A stretch of 64,000 nucleotides of DNA from Mycobacterium sp. PSTR-4-N (GTDB lineage Bacteria > Actinomycetota > Actinomycetes > Mycobacteriales > Mycobacteriaceae), in the NCBI RefSeq assembly GCF_022348085.1, contig NZ_JAKRFN010000026.1:1-64000 (forward strand), given 5' to 3'. Below, one piece after another: positions 52,098 to 61,412 of this stretch (positions are counted from its first letter, which is position 1; each line of letters starts with the position of its first letter). The position numbers were made by a program, and so were the translations under genes. The notes beneath the pieces were generated by a model. The model was not told where the DNA came from. It worked only from the letters and a program-made list of their open reading frames with translations, and did no database searches.

Positions 52098-52553
52098 GCG
52101 CGCATTCATTCGTCAGCGCTGCAGCATGGCCCGGCGCTGTCGGAGTCGAGGCGGTCCGGTGGACCCGGTATGATTCCGAAAGCCACTGCGTAGCAATCGA
52201 TGATTGCAGACCATGTTCTTCCGCTGCCGTTGTTCGCGGATGTCATCATGAGCCTCCCGTCGTCGTGGCCGGTTGTGGCGCTGCTGATGACGATGCCGCG
52301 GCCGCGGCGACGCGGGTATCCGCTGATCGGTTCGTGAGGAGGGGGAGTATCGGTCCCCCCGATTGGTGGACAGAAGTGCGTGGCATTCGCGTCTTTCACG
52401 GCGGCTGGTACTCCGATCGCGTTTGCGGCATCCGAACACCGAGCTGAATTCAGTGCGTGCGGTTCCATCACGCCGGGCCACCGATTACGTCAGCCCCACG
52501 TTCCCTTGCCGCCGGCCGACTTGGTCGACGCAGACGTGGATAACCGAAAGCGC
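52098..52553. other. 456-bp gap without a convincing gene
   Basis: This stretch lies between the nuclease-like gene and the convergent AraC gene. A 46-codon frame (52201-52341, starting MIADHVLPLP) and other short frames exist but lack ribosome binding sites or recognisable features. No repeat or RNA gene was seen. Confidence 0.5.
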
Positions 52554-53573
52554 CTACGAGCTGAGAGTCTGGCGGGGGTTACATCCGTAATGTTGTCGGT
52601 AGTACTCGGCAAATCGCCCGGTGTGGCAGAAGCCCCAGCGGCGGGCGATGGTGGCGACTGTGGTGACGGCGCGATCGGCGGCGACGAGTTCGAGATGCGC
52701 ATTGTGCAATCGGACCCGCCTCAAGTACTCGATCGGGGTGCAGTCGCGATGCCTGCGGAACATGTACTGCAACGCGCGGGTGGTGACGAAAATGTGGTTC
52801 GCAATGTCGGAGACGGTGATATCGGTGTGCGCGTGGTCGTCGATGTAGGCAACGGCGCGTCGGAGAAGCGCTGGTGTGGAATCGCGCCGGTCCTCGATGG
52901 TCGGGTCCAGCAAGGCATTGCTGGGAAAGCTGGCGAGCATGGTCGCGGCGAGGTGCCGGGCGACCGTACCGACCAACAGCGGGCTGTGTGTGGCGTCCGC
53001 ACTGGTCACAATTCCGTCGAGCACATAGTCGATCGTCTGGGCCATCATTCTGTTCGCGGCGGACGACACCGGCATCCCCCCTGTGAGCCGAACGAGTTCG
53101 GGAGTGTTGCCGGCCCGGGGTGCCGTCGAAGCTACGGCGCTGAGCACACTCCGATTGATCTGTATCAGGTCGAAGTGCCCGTGAATGATGTCGCCCACCA
53201 ACGGTACGCGTTCTCGCCACGCTATCGCTGTTGTCGTTCCCGTCGGACACAGGTCACCCATACCGGACGTCTGCTGATGCCGGAGAGAGCCCGACCGCAC
53301 ACGACACAGGACGATGCCATGGATGGGGTCGGCCTCGTAGCGACAGCGATAGCTGTGTCGGAACTGGTCGAACGCCATCGACCCGAGCTGTGACCGCATG
53401 GCCCATGTATGGGTGGGTCGATCAGGACTTCGCGCGAATTTCGTTCTCGTGTAGTACGCGCTCACCGCGTTCTCTGCCTCGTCGAGGTCGTCCGTGTCGA
53501 TGATGACATTGCGTGACATCGGATTCATTCCCGAGCAGATGTCGTCAGGGCGTCGTGACAGAGTGACGTTCAT
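52554..53573 (-). CDS. AraC-family transcriptional regulator
   Basis: A 339-aa regulator. The N-terminal ~210 residues look like an AraC ligand-binding domain of the type with GDIIHGHFDLIQINR. The C-terminal double helix-turn-helix (about 235-335) has DITVSDIANHIFVTTRALQY and the closing GFCHTGRFAEYYRQHYGCNP. The ATG at 53573 is chosen because a very good GGAGGAG site stands before it; the frame is open further to 53624. The regulator has no obvious target neighbour; its gene starts at the edge of a 388-bp gap. Confidence 0.88.
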   Translation of the reverse strand: MNVTLSRRPDDICSGMNPMSRNVIIDTDDLDEAENAVSAYYTRTKFARSPDRPTHTWAMRSQLGSMAFDQFRHSYRCRYEADPIHGIVLCRVRSGSLRHQQTSGMGDLCPTGTTTAIAWRERVPLVGDIIHGHFDLIQINRSVLSAVASTAPRAGNTPELVRLTGGMPVSSAANRMMAQTIDYVLDGIVTSADATHSPLLVGTVARHLAATMLASFPSNALLDPTIEDRRDSTPALLRRAVAYIDDHAHTDITVSDIANHIFVTTRALQYMFRRHRDCTPIEYLRRVRLHNAHLELVAADRAVTTVATIARRWGFCHTGRFAEYYRQHYGCNPRQTLSS

Positions 53574-53961
53574 CTGAGCTCCTCCTCCCGCGGGCGCATG
53601 ACCTAGCCGAACCCAAGAGCACAAGAATCAGCTCCCAGGACGCCCAATACTTGATCCCGCAGGCGTGAAGTTGCTGCTCGAGTTTCGACCCGCGGTGCCA
53701 AGTCTCCGCCTGGGCCCGGCTGACCGGGTGTTCGACAGGCGATCAGGATGTCGCGCGGCGTGTGAGGCATATCAGTGAAACATCCGCTGTCCGAACATGT
53801 TCAAGCCGATTGCGGTTCGTGCGAATCGCAGCGGATGACCCGGGTAGCCGGTTTCTCGGAGCGCGGGGAAAAGCTCTTGCCGACACCTACCGCCGGCCAC
53901 TGCCGCTTCATTGCGAAGCAGCCGTGCGTGTTCCATTCCACCGCACAGATGAGGAAAGCAA
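53574..53961. other. 388-bp gap between divergent genes
   Basis: It holds the ribosome binding site of the AraC gene and a short palindrome GAACATGTTC near 53801. No gene was recognised. Promoters for the AraC gene and for the secreted protein at 53962 must lie here. Confidence 0.5.
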
Positions 53962-54372
53962 ATGATGGGAACAGCGAAGTTCATGATCGGCTCCGTGTTG
54001 AGCGGAACGGCACTGGCGATGACGGGCGCCGGCGTGGCTGCGGCGCAGCCCGCATCGGAAAATGTGAATGTGACGGTCGACGCCGTGATCATTCGGGAGA
54101 ACACCAGCCCCGGGGACGCTGCGCGGATATCCGCCGCGATTTGCGGTGACAGCCCTGCGGAGGTGACCGCAATGGCACGGACCGTCGACACCACCGGCGC
54201 ACCACAAACCGTGTGCGACGTGCCAGGTGGCGCTGTCGTGCTGACCAAGTACGGCCAGAACGACGGCAACGTCCCGGCCAATCCGGGCCACGGTGCGCAG
54301 GCTCCGGCTCCGCCGGCAGGCGGTGCCCCCGGTCCAGCCGCTCCGGCACCCAACCCTCCGAGCGGCCACTGA
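53962..54372 (+). CDS. Secreted Pro/Ala/Gly-rich hypothetical protein
   Basis: A 136-aa exported protein. The signal peptide MMGTAKFMIGSVLSGTALAM ends near GVAAAQPAS. The mature domain (about 30-100) has two Cys (AAICGDS, TVCDVPGG), likely a disulfide, and NVNVTVDAVIIREN. The C-terminus is a low-complexity APAPPAGGAPGPAAPAP tail. No family was recognised. AGGAAAG precedes the ATG at 53962. A strong hairpin follows the stop. Confidence 0.75.
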   Translation: MMGTAKFMIGSVLSGTALAMTGAGVAAAQPASENVNVTVDAVIIRENTSPGDAARISAAICGDSPAEVTAMARTVDTTGAPQTVCDVPGGAVVLTKYGQNDGNVPANPGHGAQAPAPPAGGAPGPAAPAPNPPSGH

Positions 54373-54386
54373 GGAAACCGCGGGAG

Positions 54387-54417
54387 CATGTCGCCCGACA
54401 GGACGTCGGGCGACATG
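54387..54417. terminator. Strong hairpin terminator
   Basis: CATGTCGCCCGAC (54387-54399) pairs perfectly with GTCGGGCGACATG (54405-54417) across a 5-nt loop, and GGAGC/GGCTCC extends the stem with one bulge. It begins 14 nt after the secreted-protein stop. There is no T-tract. Confidence 0.75.
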
Positions 54418-54714
54418 GCTCCTGCGGGCCGTCGCGGAGGCGGAGCGGCACCACTTGTCCCCGCAGGTCCAATTGGCCCGTCGGAATTCGTCGCGTGGCA
54501 CCCATTCGCCCGGCCTGCGTGCGCGTGCACAGTGGGGCGGGACCGCGGGGCTGGAAAGAAGGCTGAACCGTCTTCGATCCTCGCGAGGCCCAGGCGTTGG
54601 GGCTTGGTTGCAAACATTGGCCGGTCGAAGCCATCAACGTTGCAGGCCAACGCGATTCCTGAGAGATGCACTGTGAAAGCGCATGAATCGTCACCATGAG
54701 AAAAGGATCCGCAG

Positions 54715-55125
54715 TTGTGTTCATCGTCGCGCCTCGCCGACCTGCCCCATCGATCTGCCGCCCGGCGGCTGGCCTCCATCCGCGCCGGGAGACTGTCTGC
54801 GGCCGCGACGAGGGTCACGAAGGTTGTCACCAAGCCCGAGTACGCAGTGGGGTTCCACGCGAGCTGGCTGCTGGTTTGGCTCATACCGGGCACGGTCGCG
54901 ACCCTGCTGTGGTGGTCGGACTCGGTGGTCTGGGTTTCGTGGATGTCGCTCTACGCCATAGTGATCGGGCATTGGTCCTCGGTGCAGGCTGCCCTGGCAG
55001 ACCGACGGGTGAAGCGGCAGCAGTCTGATGGATCCGGCAGCGCCACTCAGTGCGGTGACGCAGGGTGTCGGTGCGGTCGAGCTGGGATGTTGAAGGCCGA
55101 CAGACGACCGTTAACGGCGGAGTAG
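54715..55125 (+). CDS. Possible small membrane protein
   Basis: A 136-aa open frame. After a basic, Ser/Arg-rich start it has a convincing stretch (VTKVVTKPEYAVGFHASWLL, then VWLIPGTVATLLWW and VVWVSWMSLYAIVIGHWSSV) with two membrane helices. The C-terminal ~35 residues, with four Cys, look random. The start is TTG after AAAAGGATC. No family was recognised. It may be a real small membrane protein with a decayed end or a gene remnant. Confidence 0.45.
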   Translation: MCSSSRLADLPHRSAARRLASIRAGRLSAAATRVTKVVTKPEYAVGFHASWLLVWLIPGTVATLLWWSDSVVWVSWMSLYAIVIGHWSSVQAALADRRVKRQQSDGSGSATQCGDAGCRCGRAGMLKADRRPLTAE

Positions 55126-55651
55126 GGCGTCCTGCGAAGCAGGCCGGACGCCGCGGGTGGCGGAAATGGTGCTGGCAGGACGAATCGATTCCCATGTTTT
55201 GGTCCCGTCGGGCGCAGGCGCTTGCGCGACTGAGTCGTCACAATCGTGGGCGTGCGCATCAGCGATCGGCCGCCACCGAGCGGTGATCGATGTGCCTTGA
55301 TGTGGACTGCGAATGCAGGCCGGAGCCGAGGTGAGCACACCGGCACCCCTGGAGGCTCGGCGGCCCCAGGCCGACCCGTTCGGGGCTCGCACTTCTTCCT
55401 GTCCGCCAGGTGTTACCCGGCCGACACCGGAATCCTCAGTGGAAATCCACACACGTTTCACCGCTGAGAAGTTCCTTGCATGTGTGCGTTTCGGTCGTGC
55501 CTGACTCGGTCGACCAACCAGTGTCGCCGCTGCCGAAAAAACGGTCGGCCGGCCTCAGCGCGAACACAGAAACAAATTGTCTCGCAATTGTTTAGCGCCG
55601 AAGTGCAGGGGCACCATCCCCCCGCACCAACTCACCGGAGGAGAGAAAACT
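55126..55651. other. 526-bp gap upstream of the alcohol-dehydrogenase operon
   Basis: No gene is convincing. A 57-codon frame from GTG 55331 to 55504 has no recognised features. The last ~70 bases hold the promoter and the strong GGAGGAGAG ribosome binding site of the dehydrogenase gene. Confidence 0.5.
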
Positions 55652-56830
55652 ATGAAAGGCATCGTGTACGAGGGACCGCGCCAGGTCAGCGTCAAGGACG
55701 TACCTGACGCAGAAGTCGAGCGGCCCAGCGACGTGTTGGTGAAGATCACCGCAACCAACATCTGTGGCTCGGATCTGCACATGTACGAAGGCAGAACCGA
55801 CTTCGAGACCGGCCGCTGCTTCGGCCACGAGAACCTCGGTGAAGTCGTCGAGGTCGGAGACGGCGTCGACAAGGTCAAGATCGGTGACCGGGTAGCCATA
55901 CCGTTCAACGTTTCGTGCGGGTTCTGCAAGAACTGCGAGCGAGGATTCACCAATTACTGCCTCACCACCCAACCCGAACCGCACATGGCCGGGGCGGCTT
56001 ACGGCTTCGCCGACATGGGGCCGTGGCAGGGCGGCCAGGCGGAACTGCTGCGTGTGCCCTATGGCGACCACAACTGCCTGCGGTTGCCCGAAGATTCGGT
56101 GGACAAAGAGAACGACTATGTGATGCTCGCAGACATTTTCCCGACGGGATATCACGCCACGGAGTTGGCCGGGGTCGTACCGGGTGACTCCGTGGTGATC
56201 TTCGGGTCGGGACCAGTCGGTCTCATGGCCGCTTTGTCCGCGGCGGTCAAGGGCACCTCCAAGGTGATGGTGGTGGATCGCCATCCCGACCGGTTGAGAC
56301 TTGCCGAGGAGATCGGCGCCATCGCCATCGACGACTCGAAGGTAGACCCGGTGGAGGTTGTGATGGACGAGACCAAGGGCCTGGGTGCCGACCGCGGGTG
56401 CGAGTGCGTGGGCTACCAGGCGCACGACCCGCAGGGCACCGAGCATCCGAACATGACGCTGAACAGTTTGGTGAAAGCGGTTCGCTTCACCGGGGGCATC
56501 GGCTCCGTCGGTGTGTACGTCCCCCAAGATCCGGGCGGCGCAGACGAATTGGCCAAGAAGGGTGACGTGGCCTTCGACTACGGCCTGCATTGGTTCAAGG
56601 GCCAGACCCTCGGTAGCGGACAGTGTCCGGTCAAACGGTACAACCGGCGCCTGCGCGATCTCATCGCAGGTGACAAGGTGAAGCCGTCCTGGATCGTCTC
56701 GCACAATCTCTCCCTGGACGAGGGCCCCGAGGCCTACCAGCACTTCGATAGCCGGGACGAGGGCTGGACCAAGGTCGTGCTGCACCCGAACGGGTCGAGC
56801 AAGCAGAAGGCCGGCGCGGGCGCACGCTGA
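55652..56830 (+). CDS. Zinc-dependent alcohol/formaldehyde dehydrogenase (FdhA-like)
   Basis: A 392-aa medium-chain dehydrogenase. The catalytic zinc ligands lie in NICGSDLHMYEG and CFGHENLGEV, and a structural zinc site in CGFCKNCERGFTNYC. The Rossmann motif is VVIFGSGPVGLMAA. The extra C-terminal loop (QAHDPQGTEHPN, LKAVRFTGG-like) fits glutathione-independent formaldehyde dehydrogenases, which use NAD. GGAGGAGAG precedes the ATG. It leads a four-gene unit with a DJ-1/PfpI protein, a small hypothetical protein and a second dehydrogenase, which suggests an aldehyde-detoxifying operon. Confidence 0.9.
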   Translation: MKGIVYEGPRQVSVKDVPDAEVERPSDVLVKITATNICGSDLHMYEGRTDFETGRCFGHENLGEVVEVGDGVDKVKIGDRVAIPFNVSCGFCKNCERGFTNYCLTTQPEPHMAGAAYGFADMGPWQGGQAELLRVPYGDHNCLRLPEDSVDKENDYVMLADIFPTGYHATELAGVVPGDSVVIFGSGPVGLMAALSAAVKGTSKVMVVDRHPDRLRLAEEIGAIAIDDSKVDPVEVVMDETKGLGADRGCECVGYQAHDPQGTEHPNMTLNSLVKAVRFTGGIGSVGVYVPQDPGGADELAKKGDVAFDYGLHWFKGQTLGSGQCPVKRYNRRLRDLIAGDKVKPSWIVSHNLSLDEGPEAYQHFDSRDEGWTKVVLHPNGSSKQKAGAGAR

Positions 56831-56914
56831 CCCATCCACGGCATCACATCGGTACTGACGACCGACGACGTGCCGCACGGGCACGCCGTCACCTCACAAC
56901 GAAAGGAACTCACA

Positions 56915-57490
56915 GTGGCAGACCAATTGCGCGGCAGGCGAATTGCGATTCTGGCCGCGGACGGCGTGGAACGGGTGGAACTGGAACAGCCCAGACAGGC
57001 TCTGCACGACGCCGGAGGCACCACCGATCTGCTGTCGTTGCACGACGGCGAGATTCAAGCGCGCGACCACGACCTGGAATCGGCAGGTACGTTCTCCGTG
57101 GACGGCTTGGTGGAGTCGGCGTCGGTCGACGACTACGACGGGTTGTTGCTGCCTGGCGGCACGGTGAATCCGGACCAGCTGCGAATGAATTCCGCCGCGG
57201 TCGCGTTCGTCCGCGACTTCATGTCCGCGAGTAAGCCGGTCGCTTCGATATGCCACGGACCATGGACGCTGATCGAGGCCGGCGTCGCGAGCGGCCGGAC
57301 GCTCACCTCGTACCCGAGCATCCGCACCGACCTGCGCAATGCCGGCGCCAACGTCGTCGACGAGGAGGTGGCGCGGGACGGGAACCTGATCACCAGCCGA
57401 TCGCCGGACGACCTCCCCGCCTTCTGCGCGGCGATCGTGGACTTGTTCAGTTCGGCCGCACAGCCCGCCGGCGCGGGGAGCGGCTCGTGA
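56915..57490 (+). CDS. DJ-1/PfpI-family protein
   Basis: A 191-aa protein. It has the DJ-1 fold pattern with the catalytic Cys in VASICHGPWTLIEAG and a Glu at the family-typical place near the N-terminus (VERVELEQP). Bacterial members (YajL, Hsp31, PfpI) act on glyoxal-damaged proteins or as general stress proteins. GTG 56915 follows GAAAGGA. The next gene overlaps its stop (GTGA). Confidence 0.88.
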   Translation: MADQLRGRRIAILAADGVERVELEQPRQALHDAGGTTDLLSLHDGEIQARDHDLESAGTFSVDGLVESASVDDYDGLLLPGGTVNPDQLRMNSAAVAFVRDFMSASKPVASICHGPWTLIEAGVASGRTLTSYPSIRTDLRNAGANVVDEEVARDGNLITSRSPDDLPAFCAAIVDLFSSAAQPAGAGSGS

Positions 57491-57981
57491 GTACCCCGGT
57501 CAGCAAGGTTGCGCAGGCGGGTCTGAACGTCGCCGGTCAGCTGGCCCGCCAGCTGCAACGCAGGCTCGCCGGCGAAACGTCCCAGGCCGCAGACCCCGAG
57601 CCGCGTTCGCGGTGGCGCAGTGTGACGATCAACAGGCCTGCGGAGGACCTCATGCCGGGCGGCCGGGTGCCCGAGCCCCTCGCCGCGCTCGGCGACCGCA
57701 TCGAAGTGCACGTCCGCACCGCTCCCGGCGGGAAGGGCACGGAACTCGCCGCGCGGCTGCGCCAGGCGGAGCCCAGTGGGCCCGGGTCGGTTGCCAGCCG
57801 CGTGTCGGGAGACGACCCGCGCCAGCAGCTCCGGTCGGCCCTGCGTCAAGCCAAACAACTGATCGAAGTGGGTGAGGTGCTGCGGGTCGACCCCGTACCG
57901 CACGGCACCCGCAGCGCCGCCCCGACCGGCAAACTGGTCGAGTTGGCGACCCGCCGCGCAGGTGGGGAGGGAGTCCTGTGA
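57487..57981 (+). CDS. Hypothetical protein, possibly a shortened SRPBCC-type protein
   Basis: A 164-aa soluble protein. RSVTINRPAEDL (about 44-55) looks like the first strand of SRPBCC cyclase/dehydrase-like proteins. TAPGGKGTELAARLR and GDDPRQQLRSALRQAKQLIE with GEVLRVDP look like their last strand and C-terminal helix. The middle of that fold is missing, so this is either a reduced form or another small family with the same ends. It overlaps both neighbours by GTGA, so it is made with the PfpI protein and the second dehydrogenase. Confidence 0.72.
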   Translation: MSTPVSKVAQAGLNVAGQLARQLQRRLAGETSQAADPEPRSRWRSVTINRPAEDLMPGGRVPEPLAALGDRIEVHVRTAPGGKGTELAARLRQAEPSGPGSVASRVSGDDPRQQLRSALRQAKQLIEVGEVLRVDPVPHGTRSAAPTGKLVELATRRAGGEGVL

Positions 57982-59153
57982 AGGCCCTCTGTTGGACAGG
58001 AGTCAACGAGACGTCGGTGGAGACCGTCGACGACCCCGAAATCCTCAACGATCACGACGTGATCCTCCGGGTCAGGTTATCGACGACGTGCGGGTCGGAC
58101 CTCCACCTGCTGGGCGGCTACATCCCGACCATGCGCGCCGGCGACGTACTGGGACACGAGTTCATGGGCGAGGTGGTGGAAGTCGGCCCGGCCGTCCGCA
58201 ACCATCAGGTGGGTGACCGAGTCGTGGTCTGCTCGTTCGTCGCCTGCGGACAGTGCTGGTACTGCCAGAACCAGCTGTTCTCGTTGTGTGACAACGGCAA
58301 TCCCAACCCTGCACTCACCGAGGCGATGTGGGGGTCTGCGATCGGCGGATGCTTCGCGTACAGCCATGCGCTGGGTGGGTACGCCGGCAGCCACGCCGAA
58401 TACATTCGCGTGCCCTATCCCGACCATGGTGCATTCACCGTGCCGGAGGGGGTTTCGGACCTGGCGGCGCTGTTCGCCTCCGACGCCGCCCCGACCGGGT
58501 GGACCGGCGCTGACGGTGCCGGCGTCGCTCCCGGCGACATCGTCGCCGTGTGGGGCGCGGGCGGGGTGGGGCAGATGGCTGCGCGCGGCGCAATGCTCAT
58601 GGGCGCAGAGCAGGTCATCGTCATCGACCGGTTCCCCGAACGACTTGGGCAGGTGCGCACACACATCGGCGCTGAAACACTGGACTACTCCAAGGACAGC
58701 GTCTTGGCCGAGCTGAAGGAGCGCACCGGCGGCCGTGGCCCCGACGTGGTGATCGAGGCCGTCGGGATGGAAGCGCACGGCACGGGCCCGGCGTATCTCT
58801 ACGATCAGGTGAAGCAGCAACTACGCCTGCAGAGCGACCGGCCCACGGCACTCCGCGAGGCCGCCTACGCATGCCGCAAGGGTGGCAGCATGTTCATCCT
58901 GGGCGTATACGGCGGAGTCGTCGACAAGTTTCCGCTCGGTGCCATCATGAACAAGTCGATGACTGTGCGTGGGGCGCAGCAACACGGTCATCGCTACATT
59001 CCCAGGATCCTGCAGAACATGGCGGACGGGGAGCTGGACACCGAACATCTCGCCACCCACGTCATGCCGTTGGACCAGGGCCCGCAGGGCTACCGAATGT
59101 TCAAGAACAAGTCCGATGGCTGCGTCCGCGCTGTCTTTCGGCCCTCGGGGTGA
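57978..59153 (+). CDS. Zinc-dependent alcohol dehydrogenase, second of operon
   Basis: A 391-aa medium-chain dehydrogenase, distant paralogue of the first gene of the operon. Zinc ligands are in TTCGSDLHLLGG, LGHEFMGEV and CGQCWYCQNQLFSLC. The nucleotide motif is VAVWGAGGVGQMAARG. It contains YLYDQVKQQLRLQSDRPTAL, an insertion seen in FdhA-like enzymes. GTG 57978 overlaps the stop of the preceding gene. Two such dehydrogenases with a DJ-1 protein suggest removal of formaldehyde or related aldehydes. Confidence 0.9.
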   Translation: MKALCWTGVNETSVETVDDPEILNDHDVILRVRLSTTCGSDLHLLGGYIPTMRAGDVLGHEFMGEVVEVGPAVRNHQVGDRVVVCSFVACGQCWYCQNQLFSLCDNGNPNPALTEAMWGSAIGGCFAYSHALGGYAGSHAEYIRVPYPDHGAFTVPEGVSDLAALFASDAAPTGWTGADGAGVAPGDIVAVWGAGGVGQMAARGAMLMGAEQVIVIDRFPERLGQVRTHIGAETLDYSKDSVLAELKERTGGRGPDVVIEAVGMEAHGTGPAYLYDQVKQQLRLQSDRPTALREAAYACRKGGSMFILGVYGGVVDKFPLGAIMNKSMTVRGAQQHGHRYIPRILQNMADGELDTEHLATHVMPLDQGPQGYRMFKNKSDGCVRAVFRPSG

Positions 59154-59250
59154 GGTCTTCAGGGGTCGCAGACTCGTCATGAATAGGTTGTGACACTGCA
59201 GATGACGAGGTCCGGCCGATCGGTGGACAGCGGGCCGGACGGCCCGCTGA

Positions 59251-60663
59251 TCAGCCGGCGAGAAGCGGGTTCCAGATCTGGCTGAGCGACGGATGAGGCG
59301 CTATGACGTGTCGCAGCACCGACAGGGGAACTTCGCCGACGACTGCGACGGTGGCGCCATGGACCAAGTCGGCGACATTCGGACCGACGAATGTGGCTCC
59401 GAGAAGTGTGTCGCGTTCGGCATCGATCACCAACTTGGCCTCGCCTTCGAAGCCGTCGCGCAGGATCAGGAGTTCTCCGAGACCACCGGGGTATGTCGCG
59501 CACCGCGTGGTGACGGCGAATCCCGCTGCGCGCGCGTCGGCTTCGGTGTAACCGACCTCCACCACCTGCGGGTCTGTGAAGATGATCTGAGGCAGTCGGC
59601 CGGTGTCCTGTGCGGACGATCCCGTCGCGTCCGGTGCGACGCCGCGTGCGCGACCGGCCACGACATCCGCCACGATGCCCGCGTGATACTGAGACACATG
59701 GGAGAGCAGCGCACGACCCGTCGTGTCGCCGATCGCGTACAGCCATTCACCACCGACTCCGGTCGCCGTGAGGTGATCGTCGACGGCGACGAACTCTCCC
59801 ACCGGAAGATCCACGGTGTCCAGGCCCACGTCGTCGGTGTTCACCGAACGACCTGTGGCAACGACGATTTCGTCGGCCTCCAAGCGTGAGCCGGCGGCGA
59901 CGATCGTGACACCGCCGGAATCGTTTCGCACGACCGACGTCACCGGCGTTTCGCAGCGGATCTCGACACCGCGGTCCTGCAGAGCGCGCAACACGCGCGC
60001 ACCGACGAAGGGTTCGGAACCTCGCAGAAGGCCGGACCCGCGTGCCAACAGCGTGACCTCGCTTCCGAGCCCGGACAGAATGGTCGCGCTCTCCACGCCG
60101 ACGACTCCGCCTCCGAGGACTACGGTTCTGTCCGGGACGCGCGTCATGGTCGCGAGTTCGCGGTTGGTCCATGGTGCGGCAGAAGGCAATCCGTCGATGT
60201 CCGGGATGAACGGGCGTGTCCCGGTGGCGAGTATGACGGCGTGTTCGGCATGAAGTCGGCGCTCGTGTCCGTCGGGATCGTTCACCACCACTGTGCGTTC
60301 GCCGTCGAGCCGACCTCGACCCCGGACCACCTCGATCCCGGCTTCGGTCAACCCGGCGACGAGGTCCCGGTCGACGAGGTGGTCGATCACCGCGTCTCGC
60401 TTGCTCAAGACAGCACCAACGTCAACGGTCTGGCTCGCCAAAACCTCGCGCACACCGGGTACGGCTTTGGCGAGGTCGAGAACCTCGATGGGCCTGATGA
60501 GCGTCTTGGTCGGGTTGCACGCCCAGTAGTGGCATTCGCCGCCGATCAACCGGTCTTCGATGACGGCGACGGCGAGTCCGTGGCCCGCGAGCCGAATGGC
60601 CGCGGTGACCCCGCCCGGGCCCCCGCCTATCACCACCACGTCGAATCGATCGGGATAGCTCAT
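59251..60663 (-). CDS. FAD-dependent pyridine nucleotide-disulfide oxidoreductase
   Basis: A 470-aa flavoprotein of the lipoamide dehydrogenase/mercuric reductase group. FAD motif VVVIGGGPGGVTAA, redox-active pair GGECHYWACNPT (Cys-x4-Cys), NAD(P) motif VVLGGGVVGVESA and FAD-ribose motif GEWLYAIGDTTGRALL are present. The C-terminal dimer domain ends in HPSLSQIWNPLLAG. Its substrate (a disulfide, metal or small thiol) is unknown. GGAGG supports the ATG at 60663. It is transcribed after the TetR gene, 76 nt away. Confidence 0.9.
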   Translation of the reverse strand: MSYPDRFDVVVIGGGPGGVTAAIRLAGHGLAVAVIEDRLIGGECHYWACNPTKTLIRPIEVLDLAKAVPGVREVLASQTVDVGAVLSKRDAVIDHLVDRDLVAGLTEAGIEVVRGRGRLDGERTVVVNDPDGHERRLHAEHAVILATGTRPFIPDIDGLPSAAPWTNRELATMTRVPDRTVVLGGGVVGVESATILSGLGSEVTLLARGSGLLRGSEPFVGARVLRALQDRGVEIRCETPVTSVVRNDSGGVTIVAAGSRLEADEIVVATGRSVNTDDVGLDTVDLPVGEFVAVDDHLTATGVGGEWLYAIGDTTGRALLSHVSQYHAGIVADVVAGRARGVAPDATGSSAQDTGRLPQIIFTDPQVVEVGYTEADARAAGFAVTTRCATYPGGLGELLILRDGFEGEAKLVIDAERDTLLGATFVGPNVADLVHGATVAVVGEVPLSVLRHVIAPHPSLSQIWNPLLAG

Positions 60664-60739
60664 CGGGTCCTCCACATGGGTCATGCCGCCGAAAGTTCGG
60701 ATCGGCTCGTGATGAAACGGCGGTGCTCGGGACGATCGG

Positions 60740-61381
60740 TCAGGCCTTCGCTGTCCTGTTCGGCGTCCGTTCTGGGTGAGGGGAGCGGGCGATCGCCGCG
60801 GCGGTGACGCCGAGAAGGGCGCGACGCAACGGGGCTACGTCGCCGGTGGCACCGGCGAGCAGCACGCCGCCCTGATAGGCCGCGAGCATCGCAGAGGCCA
60901 GAGTGTCGGCGTCGGAGCTCTCGGTCAGACCACCGTTGTCTGCGACGCGCCGAAGTCCCCTGGCCAGTAGCTCTTCCCATCGTTGGAATCCGGAAAGCAG
61001 CGCATGGCGTGCTGCTGTGTCGGACTCGCCGAGTTGGTGCACGAGTGACCCGATGGGGCAACGAATCGATGGTGCGGACGCGGCGTGGAAAGCCACGACT
61101 TCATCGCACCAGGCCTGCACGTCGGCAGGTGTCGACATCGACTCCAGAAACGGAGCGAGACCGGCGACGACCCGTTCGACCTGGTAGGCGACCACTTCGG
61201 CGACCAGGTCGGACTTGTCGACGAAGAAGTGGTAGAGCTGACTGCGCCCGACACCTGCGGCGGCGCCGATCTCGTCGAGCGTCGTGGTCCGAACACCCTG
61301 AGCGCCAAAGAGATCGCACGCTGCATCGAGGATGCGCGTCACGGTCGCTCGACCGCGATCCGTCGTCGGTGGCACCCTCAC
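60740..61381 (-). CDS. TetR-family transcriptional regulator
   Basis: A 213-aa repressor. The N-terminal helix-turn-helix reads ILDAACDLFGAQGVRTTTLD, EIGAAAGVGRSQLYHFF and VDKSDLVAEVV. The C-terminal ligand-binding part contains SAPSIRCPIGSLVHQLGESD, typical of the TetR_C group that responds to small electrophiles or lipids. GTG 61381 is supported by GAGGAGG. Two similar palindromes lie just upstream, between it and the divergent molybdopterin oxidoreductase gene, and are its likely binding sites. Confidence 0.9.
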   Translation of the reverse strand: MRVPPTTDRGRATVTRILDAACDLFGAQGVRTTTLDEIGAAAGVGRSQLYHFFVDKSDLVAEVVAYQVERVVAGLAPFLESMSTPADVQAWCDEVVAFHAASAPSIRCPIGSLVHQLGESDTAARHALLSGFQRWEELLARGLRRVADNGGLTESSDADTLASAMLAAYQGGVLLAGATGDVAPLRRALLGVTAAAIARSPHPERTPNRTAKA

Positions 61382-61412
61382 GACAGCCTCCTCCTCTCGC
61401 TCTCGACGTCTC

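Noticed and set aside
52380..53393. 337-codon plus-strand frame opposite the AraC gene, beginning with a signal-peptide-like MAFASFTAAGTPIAFAAS
   Set aside because: Most of it is antisense to a convincing AraC regulator; no ribosome binding site.
53796..53810. GAACATGTTC as a LexA box
   Set aside because: The mycobacterial SOS box needs four bases between GAAC and GTTC; here only two.
55313..55504. Possible 57-63 codon gene upstream of the dehydrogenase operon
   Set aside because: No recognisable motif, weak start context, not enough to call.
55590..55614. SigF-like promoter (GTTT-N15-GGGCAC) before the dehydrogenase operon
   Set aside because: The -10 half lacks the T of GGGTA(T); too weak to claim.
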